From Cyanidiococcus yangmingshanensis (Eukaryota > Rhodophyta > Bangiophyceae > Cyanidiales > Cyanidiaceae): a DNA stretch of 64,000 bases. Numbering within the stretch: the stretch's first letter is position 1; each line of letters begins with the position of its first letter. Under the pieces are notes generated by a model. The model saw only the letters and a program-made list of their open reading frames with translations, did no database searches and was not told where the DNA came from. The stretch lies in assembly GCA_013995675.1 (NCBI GenBank), contig VWRR01000013.1:124001-188000 (forward strand). The letters are read 5' to 3'. Positions 9,811 to 19,046 of this stretch are shown piece by piece. A program made the translations under genes and the position numbers.

Positions 9811-11352
9811 TTAATGTCTCATGTCCGTAGCATGGTATCTTTTGCAGTGACGCATCAGGGCAAACATGCTCAGCGCGTTCAAAAACACGGCGCTGAACGC
9901 GACCAGAAATGGTTTCATGTAATGTCTCGTCCAGGATCGCAAGTACCCTGTGAAAAGGGCTCCAGCACCGTTGCCGCACAATCCGATTGCAAAAAGAATG
10001 GATTGTACGAGTCCCAAACGCGCAGTGCCGATGATCTGGGGGACCAAGGTGTAATTCGCGTTAAACATAGCGCCGTAGCCTGCCCCAAAGCAAATCGAAA
10101 AGCTCACCAGGCAAGCAATGGATAGCGCACCGGTCACGGGTCTCTCGGCGATGCTCCTTGAAGCGGAAGCTCTCAGTACAAAGCCCAGAAGCGACCCCGC
10201 TCCAATGACGGAGATAACTGCTGCTCCAATCGTTGTGGCCATTCGACTCCATCGGTCACCGATGTAGCCGCCAGCAATCTTGGCTGCGAAAGTGCTGAAA
10301 TAGAGTACGGCGAGATACACTGTGGCAAAATGAAGATTCTCATGTTCGTCCATAGTCATATAAATCAAAAAGTGTTCATTGTATGAACCGTACGAGTACT
10401 GCAACAAAAAGTATGACAACGCCAAATACAATAACGCAGGATTCTTCCAAACGACAAGGGTGGATCTTTGCCCATCTCTTTTTGCTCTATCTTGATTCAC
10501 ATGATTCAGTTCTTTGACGTCGTTGCTCTCGGTAGCTTGGGTCGCTACTGGATCATTCCGCTGAAACTCGTGAACAAAATTCGAGGATATTTCTTTCCTT
10601 AAGACTTGAGCCTCAACCCCGTCATCAAAGGCAGGACCCTCTTCCGTCAATTCACCATGCATGCTCTGCGGAATTAGCGCTCCTGGTGGTCGTACACGTT
10701 GCAGCCAAAAAGAGATGGGGATGGCTGCAAGCACGATAGCCCCAGCCACGAGGCGCGCTGCCACCCTCCAGGATGCATGTGACGCGACGGCACCCAGGAT
10801 GAGTGAGGACAACGCACCAGCCAACGAAAACCCAGAGAGAACCATCCCTAGAGCTGTGCCAAGATGTTCGTCGAAAAACTGGCAAAGGAGCACAGAGTAA
10901 ACCGGAATCCCTGCAAAGACCATAGCTAGTGCATTCACGGCTTGCAGTGTCGCGAACTGTTCCATAGATTTCATCAGAGAAAAAAGCACCGCGGAGGTCC
11001 CGAGAACGCTAACAGCAGCGAGAATGCAGCGTTGCGGACCCCAGCGGTCAACGAGCCAGCCCCCAAGCGGAAGCGCCATAATGTACGCAAGTCGACTGAC
11101 CGCTACCACAGCTGAGGCGCTGACGACAGAGGCCCCAAAATCTTCGAGAATCGACGGCATGAGTACCGTTGGTGTCATCTGATAGTACGCGGTCTGTAAT
11201 GTGTGCAGCGTGGATGCCGCAAGTGCGACAAGCCAGCATAACCGGGACTCCATACTGCTCTGAGAACATAAGCTCGAAACCAGTGTGTCGCGAACCGAGT
11301 CAAGGCTCGGAACAGAATTCGCCTCGAAATCGGTTCGCTGGAGCGATACCAT
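9811..11352 (-). CDS. Major facilitator superfamily transporter
   Basis: This is a secondary transporter of the plasma or an internal membrane, 513 residues, with about 12 hydrophobic segments in a 6+6 arrangement. The first half has the MFS loop 2-3 signature GGWLVDRWGPQR (about residue 95) and the second half has the counterpart GGYIGDRWSR. A hydrophilic central loop of about 65 residues (roughly 235-300) separates the halves. The arrangement resembles monocarboxylate or oxalate/formate-type carriers, but the substrate cannot be read from sequence. The start ATG at 11352 is followed by a 35-residue cytosolic leader before helix 1. The gene is intact and lies downstream of UAP56 on the same strand with a 0.5-kb spacer. 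Confidence 0.9.
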   Translation of the reverse strand: MVSLQRTDFEANSVPSLDSVRDTLVSSLCSQSSMESRLCWLVALAASTLHTLQTAYYQMTPTVLMPSILEDFGASVVSASAVVAVSRLAYIMALPLGGWLVDRWGPQRCILAAVSVLGTSAVLFSLMKSMEQFATLQAVNALAMVFAGIPVYSVLLCQFFDEHLGTALGMVLSGFSLAGALSSLILGAVASHASWRVAARLVAGAIVLAAIPISFWLQRVRPPGALIPQSMHGELTEEGPAFDDGVEAQVLRKEISSNFVHEFQRNDPVATQATESNDVKELNHVNQDRAKRDGQRSTLVVWKNPALLYLALSYFLLQYSYGSYNEHFLIYMTMDEHENLHFATVYLAVLYFSTFAAKIAGGYIGDRWSRMATTIGAAVISVIGAGSLLGFVLRASASRSIAERPVTGALSIACLVSFSICFGAGYGAMFNANYTLVPQIIGTARLGLVQSILFAIGLCGNGAGALFTGYLRSWTRHYMKPFLVAFSAVFLNALSMFALMRHCKRYHATDMRH

Positions 11353-11850
11353 GGTGGGCGATCATTGTGAAGCGCAATCTGTTCGCTGCAGAACAACTGC
11401 TGTGGGGCTGGAGACCTGATCACCCACAGACAGGTATACCCGTGCACCTATTCAGCAGAGCTGCTCAAAAGATTCGGTCAAGCGTCTGTTTATATTATTG
11501 AGAGGACTAGTTCTGCCGAGGTTTCGTCTTTTGGAGCCACTTTGCCACGAATAAGTCGAGCGAGCTACGCTTTGGTGGACGCAGCCTGTTATTACACGGA
11601 ATGGTTTGTGTTTTTTGTCGAAAAGATCTTCAGTTGACGAACAGTTCGAGAGACATCGGGTCTAAACTGCTTATCTCGCACTGAAACTGGCGCGCTGACT
11701 TACAGTGTCGTAGCTCGAGCGGACAACGAATGTGTCGCGAGTTGGCGGCGTCGTTCTGGAAAGAACTTTTCGCCGCCTCAGGGTCTAACGTAGTAAGTTG
11801 AAGAACAACTGGAGCACTTAAGAAACGCCTACGATTCAAGTCTCTCTTTT
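11353..11850. other. Spacer between UAP56 3' end and MFS start
   Basis: About 500 bases hold the UAP56 3' UTR and the presumed MFS promoter. A short frame at 11630-11839 (-) has no ATG start and no domain. Nothing else is recognised. Confidence 0.5.
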
Positions 11851-13218
11851 TTATGCGGTCATATAAGAAGATGGATCAATACTTTCCGGTAGTTCTGGAA
11901 TATTGACGACAAAGCGGCTTTGGACGGCATCGAGAACCTTCGCATCCTCCTCGTTAGAAACGAAACTGATTGCGAGGCCTTTGGTTCCGAATCGGCCCGC
12001 TCTCCCGACACGGTGAAGATATTGATCGCTGTCTGCTGGCATATCGTAGTTGATCACAACGTTCACGCGTTCAACGTCTACTCCGCGACCGAAAAGATCT
12101 GTGCTTACGAGAATACGTGACTCGAAATCTTTGAACGCTCGATAGCGCTTGATGCGCTCCTCCTGCGGCATGGCCGAGTGGATTGTAATCGAAGGAAAGT
12201 TGCCTTCTTTCAACATCTGATTAATGAACTTGGCTCGTTGCACAGAACGCACAAAAATTACAAGCTGGTTGAACTCCAGAGCGTCGAGTAGATCATTGAG
12301 CTTCCGGTTCTTCTCATTCTCTTCCAGTCTCAGGTAGTACTGCAGGAGCCCATGCAGCGTCAGCTTACTTTCGTCGTCGATGAAGATTTCATGGGGATTA
12401 TGCATAAACTTGCGCGCGATATTTCGAGTTTCTGGAGGCATTGTAGCACTAAACATGAGGACCTGCTTGTTTCTTGGGGTCATTTTGAAGATTTCCTGCA
12501 CATCCGCGCGCATATCGAGCATTTCGAGCACCTTGTCGCATTCATCAATTACGAAAAAGCGCGCTTTGCTTAGATCTAAAGCTTTTCTCTTGACCGATAG
12601 ATCCAGAAGACGTCCCGGAGTGCCAACTACGATATGCGGAACCGAGCTTGCTAGTTGCTCAAGCTGTTGTTTGATTGGCTCGCCTCCGTAAAAGACCCCG
12701 CAACGAACATCTGGCATGTACTTGCTGAAGCGCACGAACTCGTTTTTGATCTGATATGCCAACTCCCGCGTATGAGCCAAGACAACAGCACTTACGCTGT
12801 TCTCAGCCTTTTCTGGCTCCAGCTGCTGTAAAATTGCCAGCACAAATACTGCCGTCTTTCCTAGACCCGATTTGGCTTGGACGAGCACATCTGTTCCAAG
12901 AACAGCTTGTGGCAACGCCTGTACCTGTACTTCTGATGCTGACTCGAAGCCACAATCCTCTATCGCGCGCAAGAGCTCTGATCTGAGTAGGAAGTCGCGA
13001 AAGTTCGCAGAGTGCAGGGATGCATACGTACCCTTCATCCGTTGTGGTTCGGCAACCTGGTTGTCTTTCGTAGCGGTGTCCACCGCCTTTTCGCGGGCTG
13101 CTCCGTTCTCTTCCCCACCTAACGTCGACTCGCCTTGGTCTTCCTCATAGTCTACTAGATCCTCCTCGGGAGGAACATCCGCTTGTGAAGATGTTGCAGG
13201 GATTGTTCGAGAGGGCAT
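11851..13218 (-). CDS. UAP56: DECD-box RNA helicase UAP56/Sub2
   Basis: UAP56/Sub2 (DDX39) is the ATPase of the TREX complex and of early spliceosome assembly, coupling mRNA processing to export. Motifs in order: Q-motif area [15 protein letters not shown], motif [17 protein letters not shown], motif [12 protein letters not shown] (the DECD variant that distinguishes this subfamily from other DEAD-box proteins), [13 protein letters not shown], and motif [13 protein letters not shown] chose ATG 13218, which gives MPSRTIPA followed by the acidic LVDYEEDQ typical of the family N-terminus. An upstream in-frame ATG at 13275 would add a hydrophobic 19-residue tail that the family lacks. The product has 455 residues and is intact. 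It diverges from Misato across 388 bases. Confidence 0.95.
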   Translation of the reverse strand: MPSRTIPATSSQADVPPEEDLVDYEEDQGESTLGGEENGAAREKAVDTATKDNQVAEPQRMKGTYASLHSANFRDFLLRSELLRAIEDCGFESASEVQVQALPQAVLGTDVLVQAKSGLGKTAVFVLAILQQLEPEKAENSVSAVVLAHTRELAYQIKNEFVRFSKYMPDVRCGVFYGGEPIKQQLEQLASSVPHIVVGTPGRLLDLSVKRKALDLSKARFFVIDECDKVLEMLDMRADVQEIFKMTPRNKQVLMFSATMPPETRNIARKFMHNPHEIFIDDESKLTLHGLLQYYLRLEENEKNRKLNDLLDALEFNQLVIFVRSVQRAKFINQMLKEGNFPSITIHSAMPQEERIKRYRAFKDFESRILVSTDLFGRGVDVERVNVVINYDMPADSDQYLHRVGRAGRFGTKGLAISFVSNEEDAKVLDAVQSRFVVNIPELPESIDPSSYMTA

Positions 13219-13606
13219 ATTAACTGTTAGTGCAAGAAAGAAGGAGAACTTGGCGAACCCGAAAATATTGAACAAACTGCGTGCGCGTCGCCGCGTTTGG
13301 CAGGCGCACCCCTTCAGCCGACGAGGTCCTCAAACTCCGCCCAGTCAGTCGAGTAGCCGGGACTTTAACAAGCGGTGAACTTTTCGATCGCTCTGGAATG
13401 CAACGTCAGTGAGGGCAGTTTCCTCAACTGTACATTGTGAAGACGTTCTGGCTGGCTCCAGTTCCTGACTGGACGCGAACTGAAAGAGACGCAAAGTCCT
13501 GAAAACCGCAGGCGTAAACGCAGCCGTGTAGTTGACTGTCGTGCCGCCTCTCTGGGCTCGAAGCTTTCAGCACGTGGGTGCACTGTTCTATAGCCTCGCT
13601 CAAAAC
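13219..13606. promoter_or_regulatory. Shared divergent promoter region UAP56 / Misato
   Basis: The 388 bases between two diverging start codons must carry both promoters and leaders. No TATA box or other canonical element stands out. The assignment rests on gene orientation only. Confidence 0.45.
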
Positions 13607-15394
13607 ATGAATTCCAGTGGTGTCGTCACAGTTCAGCTAGGATGTGCGGCTAATTATACAGGAACACATTTTTGGAATCTTCTCTTCAGTAACGTGACCG
13701 CTCCAACACACTCCCGAGGCCGTTCAGAGATTTCTCAGGGCCTTGAGGACGAGCTGCGTCGAGTGCGCTCACAGCTGTTTTGGGAACCAGACGAAGGGCC
13801 GCTTGCGGGCCAACTGGTGCCCCGCCTGATCTTAATTGAATGCAATGATTCCGTTTTGGCCTCTGAGCACTATGTGAAGCCTGTCATAAGTACGATAGAC
13901 CCTGAGGATCGGATCATCAGTCCGGAGGTATGGTCTAGACGTGCTGAACGTATTTTATGGCCGGGATCTGAACGTGTGCATCCGTTTCAGCAGGATCGAG
14001 TTGCCGGACGCGTGCAAATGGCTGATGCATATCAGTTCGAGAAGAGCATTCTAGATTGGAGAGATTTCCAAACATTTCCGTTGAGCAATCGGTCGCGCAC
14101 AGCAATCGATGCTCTTCGGCGAGAGCACCCTATGGCTGCTGAACCGCTGAGAAAGCATGACGGGCACGATAATCCGAATACGACTGAAATGCAGCAATTG
14201 CGTTCCTGGCCTCGGGACTTGGAGGGCTTCCGAGAGGGTCTCGACCTTATTCATGGCGGCTCGGTTTCTGAACAGCTCCTGGATCCCATTCGCTACTTTG
14301 CCGAGACCTGCGACGTATTACGCGGCATCGATCTCTATGCCTCGTTTGAGCTCTCCGAAAATGCCGGCATTACAGCGGGACTTGTGGAACATCTTGTCGA
14401 TACCTTTGGCGCGAATAAGAGCATACTTGTCGCAGGGATTGATTCGAATGAGGGCTTGGTTGAAAAAAGGATAAAAGGCGCATGGCTCGACCAATCTGTC
14501 GACTGCACGGAGGCGATGCTTGTGAGCGCGCTCAATACGTCGAGCTCGGCGGGCGAGAATGATCATGTAGCATACTTGCCAACACGTTTTCACAACCTTC
14601 GAAACAATCAGAGAGAACGCTTGTGGGCAACAGATGTACCAGCGGTTTCGTTCCAAGACCTTTATTCGTGTCGTTTCGGGTGGACTGCTGTTATCGCCAC
14701 CGCCCTGTGCGCCAACAGACTACACGTTGACGCGCTCGCAGACATGGCGCTTGGCAGTGCAGTTCGGGAAGGCTCGACATTCTTGCGGCACCGGAGCGTC
14801 TTCGAGCTTCGGGCATGTCTCTGGCCTGATGCCTGGCATGTGCCAGGGGTGCAGGAAGGAAGTCTTGCACAGAATTTTTCCCGCGGACGCAATCTCTCCA
14901 CCGCAGGCTGGTACCAAACATTTGTCGAGCAAGATATGCAGATGCTTGTGAAACAAAGACTTGACGGGGGGCTAAACCGGCTCTCCGAGGACTGCCAAGA
15001 CTCTGTTCCCCGAACGCTTCAGCGATATTTGCGTTTCCTCAATAACGCCCAAAAATGCGACTCGGTTGAACAGAGGTTCCTATGCGGCTCGAGTGTAGAA
15101 ACCTCACTATTGCTGCCGCATCCGTTCCCGCTTGAAATCCGCAAATATGCTCTCCATGACAGGCAGCCGAAGGATCTTTTTGGTAATGCTGTCCCGTGTT
15201 TGGTTTGCGAAACGACCTTGAATCAGTCACTCGAGACGGGCGCTGATATCCAGGCATGGGCGGCTTCGCTTTGGTATCGCTCATACAGCCCAAATCGCAA
15301 TCCGCGTGATGAAAGCTGGACGCAACATGAAATCGAAGCTGCCGCTGAAGGGCTTTATCTTCTCGCCGATTCCTATGTGCCGCCTGATTGGTGA
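13607..15394 (+). CDS. DML1: Misato/DML1 tubulin-like protein
   Basis: Misato (yeast Dml1) is a distant tubulin relative linked to mitochondrial distribution, mtDNA inheritance and, in animals, chaperonin-assisted tubulin folding. The hallmark VTVQLGCAANYTGTHFWNLL begins right after the chosen ATG (MNSSG) at 13607, which matches the family start. Upstream in-frame codons to 13532 include no better start. The Misato segment-II domain spans about residues 1-120. A tubulin-3-type domain with YFAETCDVLRGIDLY and GITAGLVEHL follows (about 250-420). The protein is 595 residues, somewhat longer than yeast Dml1 (475). Its last 22 bases overlap the SPO11 coding end on the opposite strand. Confidence 0.85.
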   Translation: MNSSGVVTVQLGCAANYTGTHFWNLLFSNVTAPTHSRGRSEISQGLEDELRRVRSQLFWEPDEGPLAGQLVPRLILIECNDSVLASEHYVKPVISTIDPEDRIISPEVWSRRAERILWPGSERVHPFQQDRVAGRVQMADAYQFEKSILDWRDFQTFPLSNRSRTAIDALRREHPMAAEPLRKHDGHDNPNTTEMQQLRSWPRDLEGFREGLDLIHGGSVSEQLLDPIRYFAETCDVLRGIDLYASFELSENAGITAGLVEHLVDTFGANKSILVAGIDSNEGLVEKRIKGAWLDQSVDCTEAMLVSALNTSSSAGENDHVAYLPTRFHNLRNNQRERLWATDVPAVSFQDLYSCRFGWTAVIATALCANRLHVDALADMALGSAVREGSTFLRHRSVFELRACLWPDAWHVPGVQEGSLAQNFSRGRNLSTAGWYQTFVEQDMQMLVKQRLDGGLNRLSEDCQDSVPRTLQRYLRFLNNAQKCDSVEQRFLCGSSVETSLLLPHPFPLEIRKYALHDRQPKDLFGNAVPCLVCETTLNQSLETGADIQAWAASLWYRSYSPNRNPRDESWTQHEIEAAAEGLYLLADSYVPPDW

Positions 15395-16464
15395 CACGCG
15401 ATGCATTCTTCAAGCGCAGAAATAACAAACCCTATGAGTGTTTCGCGGTCCCAGCTTTCGATCTCTGCTTTATAGCCCGAAAATCTCATCTGGTCGAGCA
15501 CTGGTTGAATGCCAACAGCGGACGCACCCTTCTCAAGTGCCGCGCGGGAGAGGTTTTCAATCATTGCGCGATCTCGACTGCTAAGAGGACGAAGGGCAGC
15601 AAGTTCGCGAGTGTTCTTCATTTGGAGAGGGATTCCGACGCGATGCACTGCCGCTCCGTACTTTTGTGCGATCGCAATACCATCAGGATCACAGTCAGTC
15701 AACAGACAGACCGGAACATGCTCCGTTTCGGCGATGTTCCGCACGAGGGCAACCGTCGCACGATCTGGATAGCCTTTCCCTGTGAGCATTGCGATCCCGT
15801 TTCGATGTGCGTAATGACGGAAAGAGCCACGGGTATCAGCGCCATCTCGAAGAAGAGATCGGAATGTCGTTTCTTTCTCTGTGACAAGAATCCCGCGAAG
15901 TTGCGTCGCTTCGTGAAACCCTGCAGGGCTCGTCCAGTAGGGCCGCACTTGGATACTCGCGCTTGTGAAAGCAAGCTCTGATGGCACGCATGGACCTCGG
16001 TCCAGCTCTAGTACACTGGTCTTGCCATTAGATCCGACCCAGAATAGACTGTACCCAGGCGGTGCCCACATGATACCCTTCGGTTTGGGAAGCACACCCA
16101 GTCGGTATTGCAGCAGCGGATTATGAAACATCCTGTCTAAGAGCTTCAAGCCGCGCTGAATATTCTGCACAGAGAGATAAGAATCAAGCTTCAGCGAAGC
16201 CTCAAGTGACTCTTTTGGACAGTGTACTCGCACCGTCAACCGGTTCGTTGTTCTGTCGAGATAGTACAGATCTCTTGTGGTGAAGCGCACGGATGCCCCT
16301 TTCTCTAAGGCATCGCCCCGAAACCTCTCCTCGCTGCGGATTTGGTGCAAAAGTTGTAGAACATGAATCGCCGCGATCCATTCTTGAGATAACTTGATAA
16401 TATGCAATGCACCGAGGATTCGCACCCCTAAACTTTCGATATCCTCTGACTGAAACACTTCCAT
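15373..16464 (-). CDS. SPO11: SPO11/TopoVIA-type meiotic double-strand-break transesterase
   Basis: SPO11 is related to archaeal topoisomerase VI subunit A and makes the double-strand breaks that start meiotic recombination. The 5Y-CAP domain contains FTTRDLYYLD with the catalytic Tyr (about residue 70). The Toprim domain has ILVTEKETTF (metal-binding Glu), LTGKGYPDRAT and LLTDCDPDGIAI (DxD-type acidic pair). The ATG at 16464 yields 363 residues, the size of plant SPO11-1 and SPO11-2. An upstream in-frame ATG at 16746 would add 94 low-homology residues. With the shorter start, a perfect 16-bp hairpin lies in the leader, 41 bases before the start codon. It could alternatively be the vegetative TOP6A paralogue, because no TopoVIB gene is visible here to decide. 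The gene is intact. Confidence 0.85.
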   Translation of the reverse strand: MEVFQSEDIESLGVRILGALHIIKLSQEWIAAIHVLQLLHQIRSEERFRGDALEKGASVRFTTRDLYYLDRTTNRLTVRVHCPKESLEASLKLDSYLSVQNIQRGLKLLDRMFHNPLLQYRLGVLPKPKGIMWAPPGYSLFWVGSNGKTSVLELDRGPCVPSELAFTSASIQVRPYWTSPAGFHEATQLRGILVTEKETTFRSLLRDGADTRGSFRHYAHRNGIAMLTGKGYPDRATVALVRNIAETEHVPVCLLTDCDPDGIAIAQKYGAAVHRVGIPLQMKNTRELAALRPLSSRDRAMIENLSRAALEKGASAVGIQPVLDQMRFSGYKAEIESWDRETLIGFVISALEECIACHQSGGT

Positions 16465-16505
16465 CTGTATCTCTAGACACAAAAGCACACGGATCGGTTG
16501 CGTCC

Positions 16506-16540
16506 ACGAGTCTGCCCTGCCTCCGGCAGGGCAGACTCGT
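16506..16540. repeat. Perfect inverted repeat, 16-bp arms and 3-base loop
   Basis: Arm 16506-16521 is the exact reverse complement of arm 16525-16540, separated by TCC. The arms are GC-rich (CTGCCCTGCC core), so a very stable hairpin would form in RNA from either strand. It sits either in the SPO11 5' leader or, if the longer reading frame is used, in N-terminal codons. Confidence 0.85.
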
Positions 16541-17328
16541 ATGCGTGCACGGCGTGGATTGCAAAAGCCTCGCCGCTTCAACAACGTCTGCATTTTCTGT
16601 TCAAAAAGCAAGTAACCACAGCTGCACTTGATTTTGGAAAAATTTAGGAGTGTTAGAGAGCGAAATTTCAGGAATCTGGAGAAAGACGGATCCAAAGGAA
16701 GGCGTAGAGCCTGGTTTCTTTTTGGCCTAGTGGCCCCTGCATACATAGCAGCCTTTAAAGAGGGCAGCGCCTTTCCGTGGGCGCCTCAGATAGACCTCCG
16801 TTTCGGACGAATGACCAGATAGAGAAGTTCGGTCTGTCGCGTTTCGCGAGAGTGCTCGGTACGTGATCGAAGCGTATTACTCAGGAATGTTGTCTCTGTG
16901 GAACAAGTTAGTGTGTTTTCGACCATCTCACTATCTTTGAGTGCAACATCTATCGGGAGAGTGTACAACTGTCGATGCAGCTGTGCCTCATGCTCGGTTG
17001 GTGTCCGATACGATTGCAGTCAGGCGTCACACCGTGGAAGTTTTCGCGACTCAGATGCTGGGTTTTCTATCCAACATAGTAGCCATGCCCTCTAAAAGAA
17101 ATCGATTTGCGAACTGAAATACGGTCTCGGCTTTCTGCGGAAAAGTCGCGTTCGTAGCCCTGCATTTGGTGCACCGGGATGTCACCCCGGAACAGGAAAG
17201 ATCCGCTCGTCGGCGGCTCTCCATGCGACGCAGGCGATCGTTGCGGCCCGTCGCAAATTTACCACTGGGATTTGCAGGAACGTGAGTGACAGGAAGGAGT
17301 TTCTCTGAGCGACCGCGTGTACGGGCGG
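16541..17328. promoter_or_regulatory. Divergent spacer SPO11 / ferredoxin-like gene
   Basis: This region should contain both promoters. It also holds the possible N-terminal extension of SPO11 (to ATG 16746). Short frames at 16786-16968 (-) and 16898-17095 (+) show no domain. Near 17170-17186 a CCGGG/CCCGG pair encloses seven bases. The loop does not match a tRNA T-loop. Confidence 0.4.
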
Positions 17329-17904
17329 ATGAGGAAGTCGCCGCGTCGAGACCCAGTTTTTGTTCGAATGGATGCCACGAGAAACTCGCCCGCTCAAAAG
17401 AGAGTAGCGAGCCCTAGAGAAGCGTTTCTTGCGGCTCCCATCTCGAGGCGTCAGTTAACAAGAACTCGTGCTGGCGAAGTTGGAGGAACTAGGCAGGGTG
17501 TCAACACGGACGCTCCCCATATTGCCCCCGTGGGTCGCCCAAGGCCTGAGTTGTTTCTGTCTTGGGCGCCGCCTGGCTCGGTGCCGAAGGTAAAAATTAC
17601 TGTTTTTGAGAAGGGCAAGAACGAACCGCGAACGCTAGAGGCACCTGCGGGCTCGAACCTGCGTAAAGTCTTGTTGGAGAATAAAGTGGATGTCTATACT
17701 TTACGAGGAAAACTAACGAACTGCGGTGGCGGTGGTCAGTGTGGAACTTGCGTCGTAGATATTCTCGAAGGCCAAGTGAATACGAATCCTCGCGGTTGGC
17801 GTGAGGCAAAAATTTTCGAAAACAAAAAAGCTCCCGAGACTTGGCGGCTAAGTTGCTGTACCAAAATTGAGGGCCCCATTACGCTGCGAACCAAGCCGGA
17901 ATAG
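17329..17904 (+). CDS. Plastid-targeted 2Fe-2S ferredoxin-like protein (PnsB3/NDF4-like)
   Basis: This electron carrier or scaffold protein has a plant-type [2Fe-2S] fold. The C-terminal 110 residues contain NCGGGGQCGTCVVDILEG, giving a CxxxxxCxxC spacing, and the distal Cys lies in LSCCTKIEGP. The preceding KVKITVFEKG strand starts the beta-grasp. The N-terminal 75 residues are Arg/Ser/Thr/Pro-rich without acidic residues, as in plastid transit peptides. The spacing GGGGQCGTC and tail resemble the plant thylakoid NDH-associated protein PnsB3 (NDF4) rather than photosynthetic ferredoxin PetF. Since red algae generally lack plastid NDH genes, its role may differ. ATG 17329 was chosen because upstream codons in frame have only a GTG. 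Confidence 0.75.
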   Translation: MRKSPRRDPVFVRMDATRNSPAQKRVASPREAFLAAPISRRQLTRTRAGEVGGTRQGVNTDAPHIAPVGRPRPELFLSWAPPGSVPKVKITVFEKGKNEPRTLEAPAGSNLRKVLLENKVDVYTLRGKLTNCGGGGQCGTCVVDILEGQVNTNPRGWREAKIFENKKAPETWRLSCCTKIEGPITLRTKPE

Positions 17905-18780
17905 GTGAAAGAATCCGGAGAGACGCTGCGAGCACAAGACCGGAGACTCTCGACTGGTCTGGGCGCAACATGTGTAGCTCGGTAGGTCGACTACAAAAAA
18001 GGCACTTGCTCCTGGCCAGAGAATATTTTCTTCTTTCGCAACCCATCCACAGCAACATTATGAACCATGTGCGTTCCGGGTTTGTTTCGGGTGGCATCAC
18101 AGACCAACGCAAGTTCATCAGAATATTTTCGCCTGCGGTCAAAATCGTAGAACAAGTCGCTGACAAACGGCAGGTTATTCTTTCTATCGGAAATTCAACC
18201 ATCTTCTCAGAGCAGACTTCTAAAGAAAAATTTAATTAAGGAACGCTGGCGTGATCACCAAAGATGCGGTACAAGTTTGACTATATTCTAAGGAAGCAAC
18301 GGCTTGAAAGAGGCCTGCCTAGGACTAGCAAGCGCGGCACCGTCCAACTCATCTCACCACAAAGCTATTTACATTTGCAGCAAACTATCCAGGAGAATCT
18401 CATTCAAAAGTTCGATTCTGGAGAGAACACTAGTTTGCGGAGAGTGAGCTCAATTCCTGCAGGGTGCTTTGGAGGCGAATACGTAAATAGAACCGTTCAC
18501 AGGTGGTGTCCTTCTTTCACGCCTCTAGCTTCAACAGTAGATTCATAGTCCAAGTTCTATCAAAACAGTGAGCGAGGAACACTCCGCCGGTGGTCCCTTA
18601 AACCTGCCTCTGAAAGCATCTTGTAACAGGAATATATGTGCTCGTAAAGGTTGTTTCGTAAGTTGCGAATCAATCCATGTTATCCAAATATAAGACAGCG
18701 ACAAAACGTGTGCTGATTTGTCACATAACTATCATTCGCTGTTACGTTAAAAAGCATTTCTGCGGACTCGATAATTCGTC
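17905..18780. other. Spacer; no gene supported
   Basis: AT-richer DNA downstream of the ferredoxin-like gene. A 94-residue frame with ATG at 18264 (+) has no recognisable domain, signal or membrane segment. I leave it uncalled. Confidence 0.45.
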
Positions 18781-19046
18781 GGCAGCGGCGCCGCCACGTG
18801 TCCGTCCGATTTTCTCCCGCGACGTGAGCCGGTTGAGCACGTGCGCGCCAGCGGATCGAGCCACCGCATCCACACGTTGCCGATCCGTGCAGTGTGCGCT
18901 GTTCGCTACCGCGAGGAGACAGCACACGCGCTTCGCGATCGTCGCGTAGCGCCCGCTCGCACGCTACGAATCGGTTAGAACGCATGCATCATTGGCTCTG
19001 TACGCATAGGTGTGTTCAGTACGCAGATACAATCAAAGTCAACGCA
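18781..19046 (+). promoter_or_regulatory. GC-rich upstream region of repeat-protein gene with two CACGTG boxes
   Basis: Composition changes abruptly to GC-rich here, compared with AT-rich sequence just upstream. Two palindromic CACGTG boxes (G-box/E-box core) lie at 18795-18800 and 18838-18843, 43 bases apart. A related GACGTGAG lies at about 18821. bHLH and bZIP factors bind CACGTG in plants and fungi. Which protein binds it here is not known. Confidence 0.45.

Noticed and set aside
9456-9830. 124-residue frame preceded by TATAAATG
   Set aside because: It runs antisense into the MFS coding end and encodes no recognisable domain.
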